Under the pieces are notes generated by a model that was not told the origin of the DNA, ran no database searches, and was given only the letters and a program-made list of their open reading frames with translations. Source: Bog-473 sp963706555 (lineage in GTDB: Bacteria > Actinomycetota > Acidimicrobiia > Acidimicrobiales > RAAP-2). From it: 64,000 nucleotides of DNA. The translations under genes and the position numbers were made by a program. Shown piece by piece: positions 53,073-62,487 of this stretch. Location: positions 4,216,001-4,280,000 of the forward strand of contig OY970164.1 of the NCBI GenBank assembly GCA_963706555.1, written 5' to 3'. Each line of letters starts with the position of its first letter. The stretch's first letter is position 1.

Positions 53073-53371
53073 GGATGACGAGCTTTCACCATTGCGGGAA
53101 AGTTTAATCCAGGACAGTAGCGGTGAGAGAACACCTTGACTTTCCGATTGATGTCCCCCATTTTGTCAGCTGCCAGGGGTAACCAGCCAACTAGAGTTCT
53201 TGTGGTGACACCCAGACATTGCAATGGACCCTCGGTATGTGGGTCCTCCCTAAAAGGCGTCCACTCGGCGTCCGTCGCCGCGAGGACTAGCGTCAACTTC
53301 CCCAACGCCATTCCCCCCATTGCGGCGATCTGGCGTGCGCACCACGACAACCAGGGTCGGGACGGATCTCA
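53073..53371. promoter_or_regulatory. Divergent spacer between glycosyltransferase and LhgO-like genes
   Basis: About 300 bp without a supported gene. TTGACT near 53136 resembles a -35 box, but no matching -10 is clear. Short frames on both strands have no recognisable similarity. Confidence 0.3.
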
Positions 53372-54628
53372 ATGACCCGTGGAGACGGGCCCCGTGCTTC
53401 GGAGATCGCCACAAGCTCCAACGGTTACGACATTGTCGTCATAGGTGCCGGTATATTGGGTTTGGCTACCGCTCGAGAGCTTCTCAATCGGCGACCGCAA
53501 CTCAGATTGTTGGTTGTCGAAAAAGAGACGACCCTGGCTGCTCACCAAACTGGCCACAATAGTGGCGTTCTCCACGCTGGCCTGTACTACCAACCGGGAT
53601 CGCTAAAAGCACGCCTATGCCTCGCAGGCAAGGCCTCGCTCGAGCGGTACGCACAAGAACGCGGGATCGAGGTCCAGCGTTGCGGCAAACTCGTGATCGC
53701 CTCCGAATCCAAGCAAATTCCAGCGCTGAACGAGCTGCATCGGCGAGGTCAGGCCAATGGTATCCCGGACCTCGAAATGCTCGGACCCGAAGGACTGAAG
53801 GACGTAGAGCCACATGCGGTCGGACACGCGGCGCTGTGGTCGCCATCCACCTCCATCATCAACTATCGGTCCGTTGCCGCTTCTCTGGCAGCAGACATTC
53901 AAGCCGCCGGGGCGGAAATCCGAGTAGGGGCTGAGATCACAGCCATCGCGACCCAGGGGGAGCGGCTCGTCCTGACCGCGGGTACATCCACCTTGACCTG
54001 CCGGCACGTGATCGCTTGCGCAGGGCTCCACGCTGACCGATTGGCTCGGATGACGGGCTCTGAGCCCCAGGAGCAGATCGTGCCGTTTCGCGGCGACTAT
54101 TACACGTTGTCCGAGCCGGCAGCGGCCCTGGTTCGAGGCTTGATCTATCCAGTTCCGGACCCACAGTTTCCGTTTCTCGGAATTCACCTCACACGGACTG
54201 TTGACAGCCGGGTTCTTGCGGGTCCAAATGCCGTTCTGGCCCTCAAGCGCGAAGGATATCGCCGCAGAGATTTCAATGGCCGCGATGTCCGGTCGGTGCT
54301 CGCCTCGTCAGGATTTCGACGTATGGCCCGACGTCACTGGCGTATGGGCATTGGGGAGATCTGGCGCGACCTGAGCAAACGGGCGTTCCTGGGCGAAGTC
54401 CAACGATTCGTGCCTGAAATCCAGAGCCGCGATCTCAGATGGGGGCCGTCAGGCGTCCGCGCTCAGGCAGTGGATCCCGACGGCTCCCTGGTGGACGATT
54501 TTCGTCTTGGCGGTGATGGAACACTCCTGCACGTTCGGAACGCACCTTCTCCCGCTGCCACTGCGAGCTTGGCAATTGCGAGTTATCTCGCCGATCAGGC
54601 CGAAGTCCAGTTCTCCGAGATGGCCTGA
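53372..54628 (+). CDS. lhgO: L-2-hydroxyglutarate oxidase-like FAD enzyme
   Basis: A 418-residue DAO-family flavoprotein. DIVVIGAGILGLATARELL binds FAD; HQTGHNSGVLHAGLYYQPGSLKARLCLAG is the LhgO signature, and HVIACAGLHADRLARM, PFRGDYYTL and FLGIHLTRTVDSRVLAGPNAV are also conserved. It would oxidise L-2-hydroxyglutarate to 2-oxoglutarate. LhgO homologues also occur in sugar clusters, where another hydroxy acid may be the substrate. ATG 53372 is preceded by GGGACGGATCTC. It starts the plus-strand part of the island. Confidence 0.85.
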   Translation: MTRGDGPRASEIATSSNGYDIVVIGAGILGLATARELLNRRPQLRLLVVEKETTLAAHQTGHNSGVLHAGLYYQPGSLKARLCLAGKASLERYAQERGIEVQRCGKLVIASESKQIPALNELHRRGQANGIPDLEMLGPEGLKDVEPHAVGHAALWSPSTSIINYRSVAASLAADIQAAGAEIRVGAEITAIATQGERLVLTAGTSTLTCRHVIACAGLHADRLARMTGSEPQEQIVPFRGDYYTLSEPAAALVRGLIYPVPDPQFPFLGIHLTRTVDSRVLAGPNAVLALKREGYRRRDFNGRDVRSVLASSGFRRMARRHWRMGIGEIWRDLSKRAFLGEVQRFVPEIQSRDLRWGPSGVRAQAVDPDGSLVDDFRLGGDGTLLHVRNAPSPAATASLAIASYLADQAEVQFSEMA

Positions 54629-54855
54629 CGCGTCCATTCGGATGCGGGGCCGCACGACCCACCCCGCGTCAAGGCTCCCCGAGCACAGGCGAAGTTCCTT
54701 GCGATCGCACGGGTTCGGGAAACGCACCGGACACGGAAACCGGCCCCACGACGGTTATGGCCATGAAATTGCCGTGAAACTTCCGGCACCGCCCGGTCCT
54801 GGTTGCGAGTCAGTTGCGATGGGGCTCCTCGTCCAAATTTGCGACGAACGTGGAG

Positions 54856-54861
54856 TAAGAT
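54856..54861 (+). promoter_or_regulatory. Leaderless -10 element of the sugar-nucleotide operon
   Basis: TAAGAT lies exactly at -12 to -7 from ATG 54868 (MSMRVLVTGD), and the ATG has no Shine-Dalgarno. It would drive the epimerase, methyltransferase and cytidylyltransferase genes. Confidence 0.5.
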
Positions 54862-54867
54862 TGGCAA

Positions 54868-55913
54868 ATGTCAATGCGAGTACTGGTCACTGGTGATCGC
54901 GGATACATCGGGGCCGTGCTTGTTCCGTTTTTCCGCGCTCATGGTCACGAAGTGGTGGGACTCGATGCGGGCTGGTACGAAGGTTGCGACTTCGGCCCAC
55001 TCGCTGATGTCAACCCGTCCCCCCTCGTGACATCCGCGACGTGACATCCTCCGAGCTTGCGGGCTTCGATGCGGTGGTGCACCTGGCCGCGATCTCGAAC
55101 GACCCCATCGGACATCTAAACCCGGATGCCACCTACTCCGTGAACGCCAGAGGTGCAATCCACGTTGCAGAGATGGCGAAGCAGGCCGGAGTCGGTCGGT
55201 TCTTGTTCTCATCCTCGTGCTCCCTCTACGGCGCAGCGGGAGATGCCCCCGTGACAGAGGACGGTGAGTTCAACCCGGTCACCCCGTATGGGGAGAGCAA
55301 GGTCCTGGCGGAACAGGGCATCGGAAGGCTTGCAGACAACAGCTTCAGTCCGATCTACCTCCGCAATGCCACCGCGTACGGGTCGTCTCCCCGGCTGAGG
55401 GCGGATATCGTGGTCAACAACCTCACAGGAACGGCGTTCACCCAGGGAGAGGTCCGGCTGCAGTCTGACGGCACACCCTGGCGGCCGTTGGTGCACATCG
55501 AGGACATCTCTCGGGCGTTCCTCGCTGCCCTGGAGGCTCCGCTCGACGCAGTCCATGACCAAGCCTTCAATGTGGGACGAGACGAAGACGTGGTCCAGAT
55601 CCGCGATGTCGCCCTCCAGGTCTCCGAAGCTCTTGGCTGTCCGGTCACGTTCGCGGAGAGCGCTGGCCCAGACAAGCGGGACTACCGCGTCGATTTCACC
55701 AAAATCGGTCGGCTCCTCCCGGCCTTCCGGCCGCAATGGACGGTGCCCCAGGGCATCGACGAAATGGCCGCAGACATGACTCGAATCGGCCTGACCACAG
55801 AGGACTTCGAAGGACCTCGCTACGTCCGGTTGGCTCGCATCAGTCAGTTGCTCGCCGAGGGGCGGCTGGACGAAGAACTCCGAATGAAGAGCCCCCAAGG
55901 AGCAATCCGTTGA
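54868..55913 (+). pseudogene. NAD-dependent epimerase/dehydratase, interrupted by one frameshift
   Basis: ATG 54868 opens MSMRVLVTGDRGYIGAVLVPFFRAHGHEVVGLDAGWYEGCDFGPLADVN, then the frame fails in a run of six C at 55019-55024. Adding one C gives RDIRDVTSSELAGFDAVVHLAAISNDPIG and a 348-residue enzyme. The later frame (GTG 55041) has FLFSSSCSLYGAAG, YGESK (catalytic Tyr and Lys), NATAYGSSPRLRADIVVNNL and PLVHIEDISRAF. This branch acts on nucleotide sugars next to C-methyltransferases. Translation from 55041 alone would lack the NAD-binding loop. The stop overlaps the next start (TTGA). Confidence 0.85.
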
Positions 55914-57139
55914 TAGCGCCGCCATGCCGCCTTTGTGGGGCACCTCTCACCAAGACCTTCGTCGATCTGGGGATGTCGCCTCCCTGCGAACTCTTCATCA
56001 CTGAGGATCAGCTTGATCAGATGGAGCCCTTCTATCCGTTGCACGTCCGAGTTTGCTCATCGTGCCTTCTCGTGCAACTGCCGGCGTATATCGCCGCTGC
56101 GGACATTTTCGTCGACTATGCGTATTTTTCGTCCTTCAGCGACTCGTGGGTCGAACATGCAAATCGGTTCGTCGATCACGCCGTCACCCGGTTGGGGCTC
56201 GATGAGGGTTCGTTCGTGGTGGAAGTCGCGAGCAACGACGGCTACTTGCTGCAGCACACCGTTGCCCGGGGGATTCGCTCTCTCGGGATTGAGCCTGCGG
56301 CCAACGTCGCCGAGGCAGCCTTGGCGCGGGGCGTACCGACCGAAGTCCGATTCCTAGGGGCGGAAACTGGCCGGGAGGTCACCGAGGATCACGGTCCTGC
56401 AGACCTTGTCGTCGCCAACAACGTATTCGCTCACGTTCCCGATATCGTCGATTTCGCCCGTGGCCTCAGGGCACTCGTCGCCGACACCGGGTACGTGAGC
56501 ATTGAGATCCCGCACCTGCTGCGGCTTGTCGAATCACGAGAGTACGACACGATCTACCACGAGCACTTCTCCTATCTCTCGCTCCTGACGACGCAGCGTG
56601 TCTTGGCAAAAGCCGGGCTGACAGTCGTCGACGTGGACGAACTGCCGACCCATGGCGGGTCTTTGCGAACGTGGTCAACGCCTTCGGAAAACGCCGGCGA
56701 ACCTACGGCAAGTGTCGCCAAGGTTCTTGCGGACGAGGCAGAGGCAGGCCTTCACAGCCTCGAGGGCCACGAGGGCTTCGGTGCAGCCGTCGCGGCGATT
56801 CGTAACGATCTCATGGAGTTCCTCGTCGACTGTTCTCGGAAAAATGCCACCGTTGCCGGTTACGGAGCACCGGGTAAGGGCAACACGCTCCTCAATCACT
56901 GCGGCATCCGATCGGATCTGGTCGAGTACACCGTCGACAGGAATCCGTTCAAACACGGCAAGTTCCTGCCGGGAACACACATTCCGATCCACTCAGTAGA
57001 GCATCTGGCGGAAACAAAGCCCGAGTACATACTCATCATGCCCTGGAATCTGCGTAAAGAGATCTCTGCACAACTGGCATACACCCGCGACTGGGGCGCC
57101 CAACTCGTGGTCGCGCTGCCAAAGCTCGAAGTTTTCTAG
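55910..57139 (+). CDS. Zinc-domain SAM-dependent sugar C-methyltransferase (TylCIII/TcaB9 type)
   Basis: A 409-residue three-domain enzyme. N-terminal zinc domain: PCRLC and VCSSC; SAM motif I VVEVASNDGYLLQHTV; catalytic segment TIYHEHFSYLSLLT; C-terminal VAGYGAPGKGNTLLNH and VDRNPFKHGKFLPGTHIPI. The family adds a methyl group to C3 of 4-keto-2,6-dideoxy or related nucleotide sugars. TTG 55910 overlaps the epimerase stop (TTGA) and has AAGGAG 9 nt upstream, so an ATG start is not needed. It is followed after 13 bp by the cytidylyltransferase. Confidence 0.88.
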   Translation: MIAPPCRLCGAPLTKTFVDLGMSPPCELFITEDQLDQMEPFYPLHVRVCSSCLLVQLPAYIAAADIFVDYAYFSSFSDSWVEHANRFVDHAVTRLGLDEGSFVVEVASNDGYLLQHTVARGIRSLGIEPAANVAEAALARGVPTEVRFLGAETGREVTEDHGPADLVVANNVFAHVPDIVDFARGLRALVADTGYVSIEIPHLLRLVESREYDTIYHEHFSYLSLLTTQRVLAKAGLTVVDVDELPTHGGSLRTWSTPSENAGEPTASVAKVLADEAEAGLHSLEGHEGFGAAVAAIRNDLMEFLVDCSRKNATVAGYGAPGKGNTLLNHCGIRSDLVEYTVDRNPFKHGKFLPGTHIPIHSVEHLAETKPEYILIMPWNLRKEISAQLAYTRDWGAQLVVALPKLEVF

Positions 57140-57152
57140 CCATGGAGTTGCC

Positions 57153-57986
57153 ATGAAAGTCGTCTTGTTCTGCGGAGGACTCGGGCTCCGGATGCGCACG
57201 AGCGAAGACTCGGCACCTAAGCCAATGATGCCCATCGGTAATCGTCCCGTGCTGTGGCACGTTATGCGGTACTACGCGCATTTCGGGCACAACGAGTTCA
57301 TCTTGTGCCTTGGACATGGCGCACGCTCGGTCAAGGAGTATTTCATCAATTACGACGAGACCACGTCGAACGACTTCGTTCTCTCGAAGGGGGGCTCTCA
57401 CATCGAGCTCTTCGACACCGACATCAGTGATTGGCGCATCACCTTCGCCGACACTGGGATCGAAACTCCCATCGGCGAGCGTCTACGTCGAGTTCGGCAC
57501 CACCTCGACAACGATGAAATGTTCCTCGCCAACTACGGCGACGTCCTCACGGACGCTCCGCTCGATGAGATGGTAAAGCTTCTCAGTGACACCGACGACG
57601 TCGCGAACATGCTCGCAATCAAACCGCAGGAGAGTTTTCACGTTGTGAACATGCGAGGTTCCCGGGTGGATGGCTTTGTGCCGGTTGCCGACATGGATAT
57701 GCGAATAAACGGCGGGTATTTTGTGCTTCGGCAGGGCATCTTCGACTACTTGAACGAGGGCGAGGATCTTGTGATGAATGCCTGCGTCGCCGCTGCTGCG
57801 GATGGCCGAGTACAGGCTTTCAACTACGACGGCTTCTGGGCTCCGATGGACACACTCAAAGAACGTTCGGCGCTCGAACTTCTGTATCAGAGTGGCAACT
57901 GCCCATGGATGCCATGGCGGGTGGGGCGATCGATATTTCGCCCAGCCCCTGCGATCGAGGTGCCTTCAATTGAAGCGGGGCCCTGA
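57153..57986 (+). CDS. rfbF: Glucose-1-phosphate cytidylyltransferase-like nucleotidyltransferase
   Basis: A 277-residue sugar-1-phosphate nucleotidyltransferase. VVLFCGGLGLRMRTSEDSAPKPMMPIGNRPVLWHVMRYYAHFG matches RfbF, which makes CDP-glucose, the entry to CDP-3,6-dideoxy sugars. FLANYGDVLTDAPLDEM has the metal-binding Asp and NYDGFWAPMDTLKERSALELLY the C-terminal site. About 25 residues after SGNCPWMPW are extra compared with the family. ATG 57153 has GGAG 5 nt upstream. A CDP-glucose dehydratase is not seen nearby, so the pathway is incomplete here. Confidence 0.85.
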   Translation: MKVVLFCGGLGLRMRTSEDSAPKPMMPIGNRPVLWHVMRYYAHFGHNEFILCLGHGARSVKEYFINYDETTSNDFVLSKGGSHIELFDTDISDWRITFADTGIETPIGERLRRVRHHLDNDEMFLANYGDVLTDAPLDEMVKLLSDTDDVANMLAIKPQESFHVVNMRGSRVDGFVPVADMDMRINGGYFVLRQGIFDYLNEGEDLVMNACVAAAADGRVQAFNYDGFWAPMDTLKERSALELLYQSGNCPWMPWRVGRSIFRPAPAIEVPSIEAGP

Positions 57987-58051
57987 CTTCGTTTCGGGGA
58001 CAGCCGGCCCGTTGGCCGCCCGGGATATTCTTCGAGCGACACGAAACACTC

Positions 58052-58702
58052 ATGATTAGTCTCGATCTTCCCATCGGCTCGCTGCACGTCGTGTGTCTCG
58101 GTGCACATCCAGATGACATCGAGATCGGTTGCGGCGGAGCCCTTCTTGCATTATCACGGGCGCGCCAACTCACGGTGGACTACGTCCTCATGACAGGGTC
58201 CCCCGACCGTCAGGCAGAGGCACGCACGGCCGCTGCAGCGTTCATGCCGCACGCGGACATCACCTTTCATCTCAACGCCCTACCGGACGGGCGGCTACCC
58301 GGTCATTGGGACGCCGTGAAACAAGGACTCGAGGACGTTGCCCGAGTTCGGAACGCTGATCTCGTGCTGGCTCCTCGTACCGATGATGCCCACCAAGATC
58401 ACCGCCTCGTCGCGCAGCTCGTGACCACGGTATGGCGGGGTGCTCTTGTCCTGCACTACGAGATCCCAAAATGGGATGGTGATGTAGGACGGGTCACCCA
58501 CTACATAGAGCTTGACGAGACCACCGCTCGACGAAAAATGGATCTCTTGCATCAATGCTTTCCATCGCAGATCGAACGTAGCTGGTGGGATGACGAGACA
58601 TTCGGTGCCCTCCTAAGACTTCGTGGGATCGAATGCCAGTCCCGCTACGCGGAAGGCTTCGTGGTTGCCAAGGCAATCATCGGCTTGGGCGGGCAACCGT
58701 GA
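58052..58702 (+). CDS. PIG-L/LmbE family deacetylase
   Basis: A 216-residue zinc hydrolase. CLGAHPDDIEIGCGG contains the AHPDDxE zinc and catalytic motif, LMTGSPDRQAEARTAAAAF follows, and APRTDDAHQDHRLVAQL gives the second zinc His. The family removes N-acetyl groups from glucosamine derivatives, and members in sugar loci deacetylate an amino sugar. It is 65 bp after the cytidylyltransferase. No Shine-Dalgarno is obvious before ATG 58052. Confidence 0.87.
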   Translation: MISLDLPIGSLHVVCLGAHPDDIEIGCGGALLALSRARQLTVDYVLMTGSPDRQAEARTAAAAFMPHADITFHLNALPDGRLPGHWDAVKQGLEDVARVRNADLVLAPRTDDAHQDHRLVAQLVTTVWRGALVLHYEIPKWDGDVGRVTHYIELDETTARRKMDLLHQCFPSQIERSWWDDETFGALLRLRGIECQSRYAEGFVVAKAIIGLGGQP

Positions 58703-58733
58703 GGGGAACACTAGAGTCGACTGGACCCGACTC

Positions 58734-60122
58734 ATGACGAACGACGTGCAATCCAACGAAACCAGCCTCACCTCGGCTGGACTGGGACAACGATTGAGCA
58801 AGCCCATCGCCGGTGTCAAGCGGGCTCTCGAGGGCCCGCTTATTCGCAATGCGGCGCATCTTTACGGCAGCACGATCATCACGAGCTTCCTTGGCTTTTT
58901 CTACTGGTTCCTCGCAGCGCGACTGGTTTCCGCTCACTCGGTAGGTATTGCATCCGCCGTGCAATCAGGAGCCACGTTTATTTCGGTCTTCTGCGTCTTC
59001 GGGCTGAGCACTTTCGTCATCAGCGAGCTATCCATTGACAAGGCGCACGCACGCGCCCTGATCCTCACGGCAACCATCGGGGTAACGATCGCGACTGCAT
59101 TCGTCGCCGTTGCCGTCGCCATCATCTTTCAGTTCTTCACATCGGCGATCAGCCAGGGAGTCGCCGGAGCAGTCGGTGTCGTCGTCTTCGTCCTCATTGC
59201 CATTTTCAGTACGCAATTACTGGTCCTGGACGACGCCTGTATCGGCCTTTTACGCGGCGATCTTCAGCTGAGACGAAATGCAGTCTTTGCGGTGAGCAAG
59301 CTTGCCCTGCTGCCGATCCTGATCGCGGTCTGGCCCAAGCAGTCCGGCATCGAGCTTGTCGTCGCCTGGACAGCCGGCCTCGGCATTTCTCTTGTCGTCC
59401 TAGTCCTCGAGCTCGGAAAGCTCACGAAGGGGCATTCATCGCGATTGGATTTCAGGAACATCTTCGAGAAACGGCAGTTGATGTTCCGCCATCACTGGCT
59501 CAACCTTTCGATCCAGTCTCCGCGCCTGGTTTTTCCCGTTCTCGTCGCTCTCATCGTGAGCCCGCAAGCCAACGCCGCATTCACGGCAGCGTTCCTCGTC
59601 GTCGGCATCGTCCAGACAATCCCCAACCTTTTGTCCACCGTACTGTTTGCGCTAGCTCCAGGGGATGAAGCGGCTCTTCGCCGTGAAGTTCGAAAGACGA
59701 TGAGGATCTCGCTTGTTCTCTCTCTTGCTTCCGCACCGTTCTTCTTCATCTTCTCGGGCCTAATCCTCAAACTGTTCGGTCCGAACTATGCGGTGGCAAG
59801 CACAGCAATGGGATTCTTGGGATTGAGCACGTACCCCTATGCGATCAAGTCTCACTTCGTGTCGATCGCGCGAGTTCAAGGCCGCATGCACCAGGCAGTT
59901 GTCTGGACGATGGCCGGTGCGTTCCTGGAGGCCGGATTCGCCGCCGCCGGAGGAGCGCTTCATGGCCTCACCGGTGTGGCCATCGGCATATTCATCGCGT
60001 TCGTGCTCGAGGGGCTCGCCTACTCACCAACCGTCTTCCGAGTTCTGCGCCAACCTCGTCTGGCGGAATCTGCACTCCTGCCCACAGATGAGGAAGCAGC
60101 CCCACAGGACCAGACCCAATAG
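58734..60122 (+). CDS. Second polysaccharide flippase-like membrane protein
   Basis: A 462-residue polytopic protein of about 12-14 helices. LYGSTIITSFLGFFYWFLAARLVSAHSVGIASAVQS starts the Wzx-like region, FSTQLLVLDDACIGLLRGDLQLRRNAVFAVSKL is a shared cytosolic loop, and GLILKLFGPNYAVASTAMGFLGLS matches LFGPxY in the first flippase. It should translocate lipid-linked oligosaccharide. Two flippases in one island suggest two exported glycans, or one old copy. ATG 58734 was chosen; TAGAGT lies 16 nt upstream. Confidence 0.83.
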   Translation: MTNDVQSNETSLTSAGLGQRLSKPIAGVKRALEGPLIRNAAHLYGSTIITSFLGFFYWFLAARLVSAHSVGIASAVQSGATFISVFCVFGLSTFVISELSIDKAHARALILTATIGVTIATAFVAVAVAIIFQFFTSAISQGVAGAVGVVVFVLIAIFSTQLLVLDDACIGLLRGDLQLRRNAVFAVSKLALLPILIAVWPKQSGIELVVAWTAGLGISLVVLVLELGKLTKGHSSRLDFRNIFEKRQLMFRHHWLNLSIQSPRLVFPVLVALIVSPQANAAFTAAFLVVGIVQTIPNLLSTVLFALAPGDEAALRREVRKTMRISLVLSLASAPFFFIFSGLILKLFGPNYAVASTAMGFLGLSTYPYAIKSHFVSIARVQGRMHQAVVWTMAGAFLEAGFAAAGGALHGLTGVAIGIFIAFVLEGLAYSPTVFRVLRQPRLAESALLPTDEEAAPQDQTQ

Positions 60123-60477
60123 AACGAGGAAGTGAGGGAAGCGATGGGACCGATGTCATTCCTCGAGACCAGAGTTCAGGATTACGTGGCCCTGCGGCCG
60201 GGAACTGGGTCTCCAACACCGACACAGGACCTGGAAAGCAGATCGGCGGCGGACGGCGGAGTGCGAGGATCCCAGCGGCTCGCCGACCGTCGCACGTCGA
60301 GCCGATCCCGGGCGGGAAAGACGGAAATCTGCAGTCGAGAACCGGGCCTGAACTGCTCCGTCACCTGCCAATTCGGCTTAGAGGAACCTGATAAACTGGT
60401 TTGCGTGAGGGGTTTGAGTATGCCTGGGACTGGTGTGTGCCAACCCGGTGGCGGTGCACGGCTGGAGGGTCGATCCA
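60123..60477. other. Intergenic region between the second flippase and the 2OG oxygenase
   Basis: About 355 bp. A 118-codon frame from ATG 60144 has no family similarity and low-complexity composition, so it is not called. TAAACT near 60392 is a possible -10 box. I see no terminator hairpin. Confidence 0.3.
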
Positions 60478-61311
60478 ATGTCGACTGAGACTTGGGTGGG
60501 CAAGCATGGTTCTCCCATCGCCGTCGCGGATCTGGACGCACTCGCCGAGAAGTACCGTGAAAGCTATCTGACGGCCAATCCCTGGCCGCACCTGATCCTC
60601 GAGGATCTCATCGATCCGGCGGCTGTGGCTGCAGCCGAGACTCAAGAAAAGCAACGGGCGCTCAACCTCCAAGTTCACAAGGGCAATCGAATGGTCAAAG
60701 CGGAGTCCCCAGAGGTAAGCGGGCACGCGGCGCAAGACATTCTCGACTCCCTTCTCACTCCGGAATTTCTCGGCTTCTTGGAGAAGCTGACTGGTATCGC
60801 AAATCTGATTCCAGATCCGACTCGCAGTTGGGCGGGGATCCATGTCAGTCCGCCGGGATCCTCACAGGTCCTTCACCGCGACTTTCGACTCCATCCCACG
60901 ACGGGCTTGTTCCACAGGGTCAACGTTCTCATCTATCTGAATTCGGATTGGGACGAGGACTGGGGAGGCCAACTCGAGCTGTGGCCAGCCGACACGGCTT
61001 CGTGCGGACAGCGGATCGTGCCAACCGCGGGCAGGGTCGTCATCTTCGAGACAACGCCCACTTCGTACCATGGAGTGCCTGATCCGGTCCATTGCCCGCA
61101 AGGGAGAGCCCGCCTTTCGCTGGCGTCCTACTACTACACCGACTACCCGGGCCCCATGGACCGCAGGGAGCCTATTTTCTGGTCTCCCAAGCGCCCGCAG
61201 GATCCGTGGTACCTGAATTTCCGGACGCCACGGGACAGCTTCTTCAGCACGTGGTACCTGACACGGGATTTTTTCCGGGGCGAAGGGTCAAAGAAGAAGT
61301 CCCAGAAGTAG
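60478..61311 (+). CDS. 2-oxoglutarate/Fe(II)-dependent oxygenase
   Basis: A 277-residue prolyl-4-hydroxylase-like dioxygenase. The iron triad shows as LHRDFRL (HxD) and SYHGVPDPV (distal His), and RARLSLASYYY supplies the Arg that binds 2-oxoglutarate; RVNVLIYLNSDWDEDWGGQLELWP is the conserved strand region. N-terminal WPHLILEDLIDP is also typical. It would hydroxylate a sugar, lipid or peptide linked to the surface glycan. ATG 60478 has GGAGGG 8 nt upstream; a GTG at 60433 is possible. Confidence 0.85.
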   Translation: MSTETWVGKHGSPIAVADLDALAEKYRESYLTANPWPHLILEDLIDPAAVAAAETQEKQRALNLQVHKGNRMVKAESPEVSGHAAQDILDSLLTPEFLGFLEKLTGIANLIPDPTRSWAGIHVSPPGSSQVLHRDFRLHPTTGLFHRVNVLIYLNSDWDEDWGGQLELWPADTASCGQRIVPTAGRVVIFETTPTSYHGVPDPVHCPQGRARLSLASYYYTDYPGPMDRREPIFWSPKRPQDPWYLNFRTPRDSFFSTWYLTRDFFRGEGSKKKSQK

Positions 61312-61356
61312 TAACTCGCAACATCCTCCCGGGTCCTCCCCGGAAGAGCGATCGGA

Positions 61357-62319
61357 CTATTTGCGTTCGGCGAATCGCCCGGCGATATTTCCGCTGGTGG
61401 CCAGGGCCAAAGCTGCGACCAGCACCGCAAAGCGCGAGACACCGTTGAAGTCACCCTTCGTGAGGTCACACGCTCCCTGCCTCAGGTTGCGCCACAATGA
61501 CCGCACTGCGAATTTCACGTCGGCATCCATGTTCGCAGCAGCACCCATGTTCGCAAATGCCTTGACCTTTCCCTTGTTGACGAAGAAACAGCGCCGCCAG
61601 AGGTAGTTCCACGTCACCCGCTCCGCGACGACATTGTGGTAAACCACCGCCCGCGGATCCATCACAATGGAGTGAGGACCTTCGCGATGAGCGAGGCGAT
61701 GGCACATGTCCATGTCGTCGTGATTGTCGGAGTGAAATCCACCGATGGCACCGAGAGCCTCGCGGCGCGCTGACATCGATGCACCGATCAGCCGATCCGC
61801 CGGGCCCAACTGTGTCGGCAAGCCGTCGTAGTAGCAACCGAAGACCCAATCGAGTTGTGGCGGGAACCAAGCTGGTCGCGACGTCTCGAAAACGGGGAGC
61901 GGTGCCCCACCAACGGCAACCACATCTCGCTGCTCGTACGGAGCCACCAAGAATTTCAGCCAGTCCCGGTCCGCTGCTGCATCGTCATCCAAGAAGGCCA
62001 CGATCTCCGACGAGGCTTGCTCGACTCCGGTATTGCGAGCGCTGCCGAGCCGGCCTTCATACTTGTTCTCGAGGACGAATGTCGGGATGGCGGCATCCTC
62101 CCGATCGCCCCAGAGCCTTCGGCACCTCTCTGCCATCTCCGGATTGTGGTCGATACAGAGAATCAGCTCTGCAACTGGATAGGACTGAGCCAACACCGAA
62201 TCCATGGCCGCCACCAGCATGTCCCAACGCTTCTCTGTGTACGCACAAATCACGACTGAAACCGTTGGTGATCGAAGTGTCGTCGATTGGTTCCAGTCAC
62301 GACTGCTTGAATCGCCCAT
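61357..62319 (-). CDS. Family 2 glycosyltransferase
   Basis: A 320-residue GT-A enzyme. VSVVICAYTEKRWDMLVAAMDSVLAQSYPVAELILCID starts the GT2 domain, and the metal site is VAFLDDDAAADRDWL. GFHSDNHDDMDMCHRLAHRE matches the acceptor/catalytic ED region. The C-terminus (FAVLVAALALATSG) has one hydrophobic stretch that may touch the membrane. TAAGCT lies exactly at -12 to -7 from ATG 62319, so it is probably leaderless. It is convergent with the 2OG oxygenase and lies between it and the right GH16 gene. Confidence 0.88.
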   Translation of the reverse strand: MGDSSSRDWNQSTTLRSPTVSVVICAYTEKRWDMLVAAMDSVLAQSYPVAELILCIDHNPEMAERCRRLWGDREDAAIPTFVLENKYEGRLGSARNTGVEQASSEIVAFLDDDAAADRDWLKFLVAPYEQRDVVAVGGAPLPVFETSRPAWFPPQLDWVFGCYYDGLPTQLGPADRLIGASMSARREALGAIGGFHSDNHDDMDMCHRLAHREGPHSIVMDPRAVVYHNVVAERVTWNYLWRRCFFVNKGKVKAFANMGAAANMDADVKFAVRSLWRNLRQGACDLTKGDFNGVSRFAVLVAALALATSGNIAGRFAERK

Positions 62320-62325
62320 CCCTCC

Positions 62326-62331
62326 AGCTTA
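62326..62331 (-). promoter_or_regulatory. Leaderless -10 element of the glycosyltransferase gene
   Basis: On the minus strand TAAGCT precedes GGAGGG and ATG 62319, so the hexamer sits at -12 to -7. A TTGAAT 19 bp further upstream may be a weak -35. Confidence 0.45.
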
Positions 62332-62487
62332 TGGTAGACACTTGCTGCTGATTCAACGGGCTACTTTCCATTCCAGGGACTGATCCCGTGAAGCAGAGTG
62401 AATTCCGGAGACGGAATCTTCGTTTGCGGTCCGCATTAGGGAGTGCCCTACTCAGCGCAGCTACGACTCTGAGACACTTTCCAATCG

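Noticed and set aside
53069..53350. 93-codon frame in the divergent spacer
   Set aside because: No Shine-Dalgarno or similarity, and the opposite strand has an equally good frame. I regard it as chance.
60132..60488. 118-codon frame before the 2OG oxygenase gene
   Set aside because: It is low-complexity and overlaps the oxygenase start; no family similarity.
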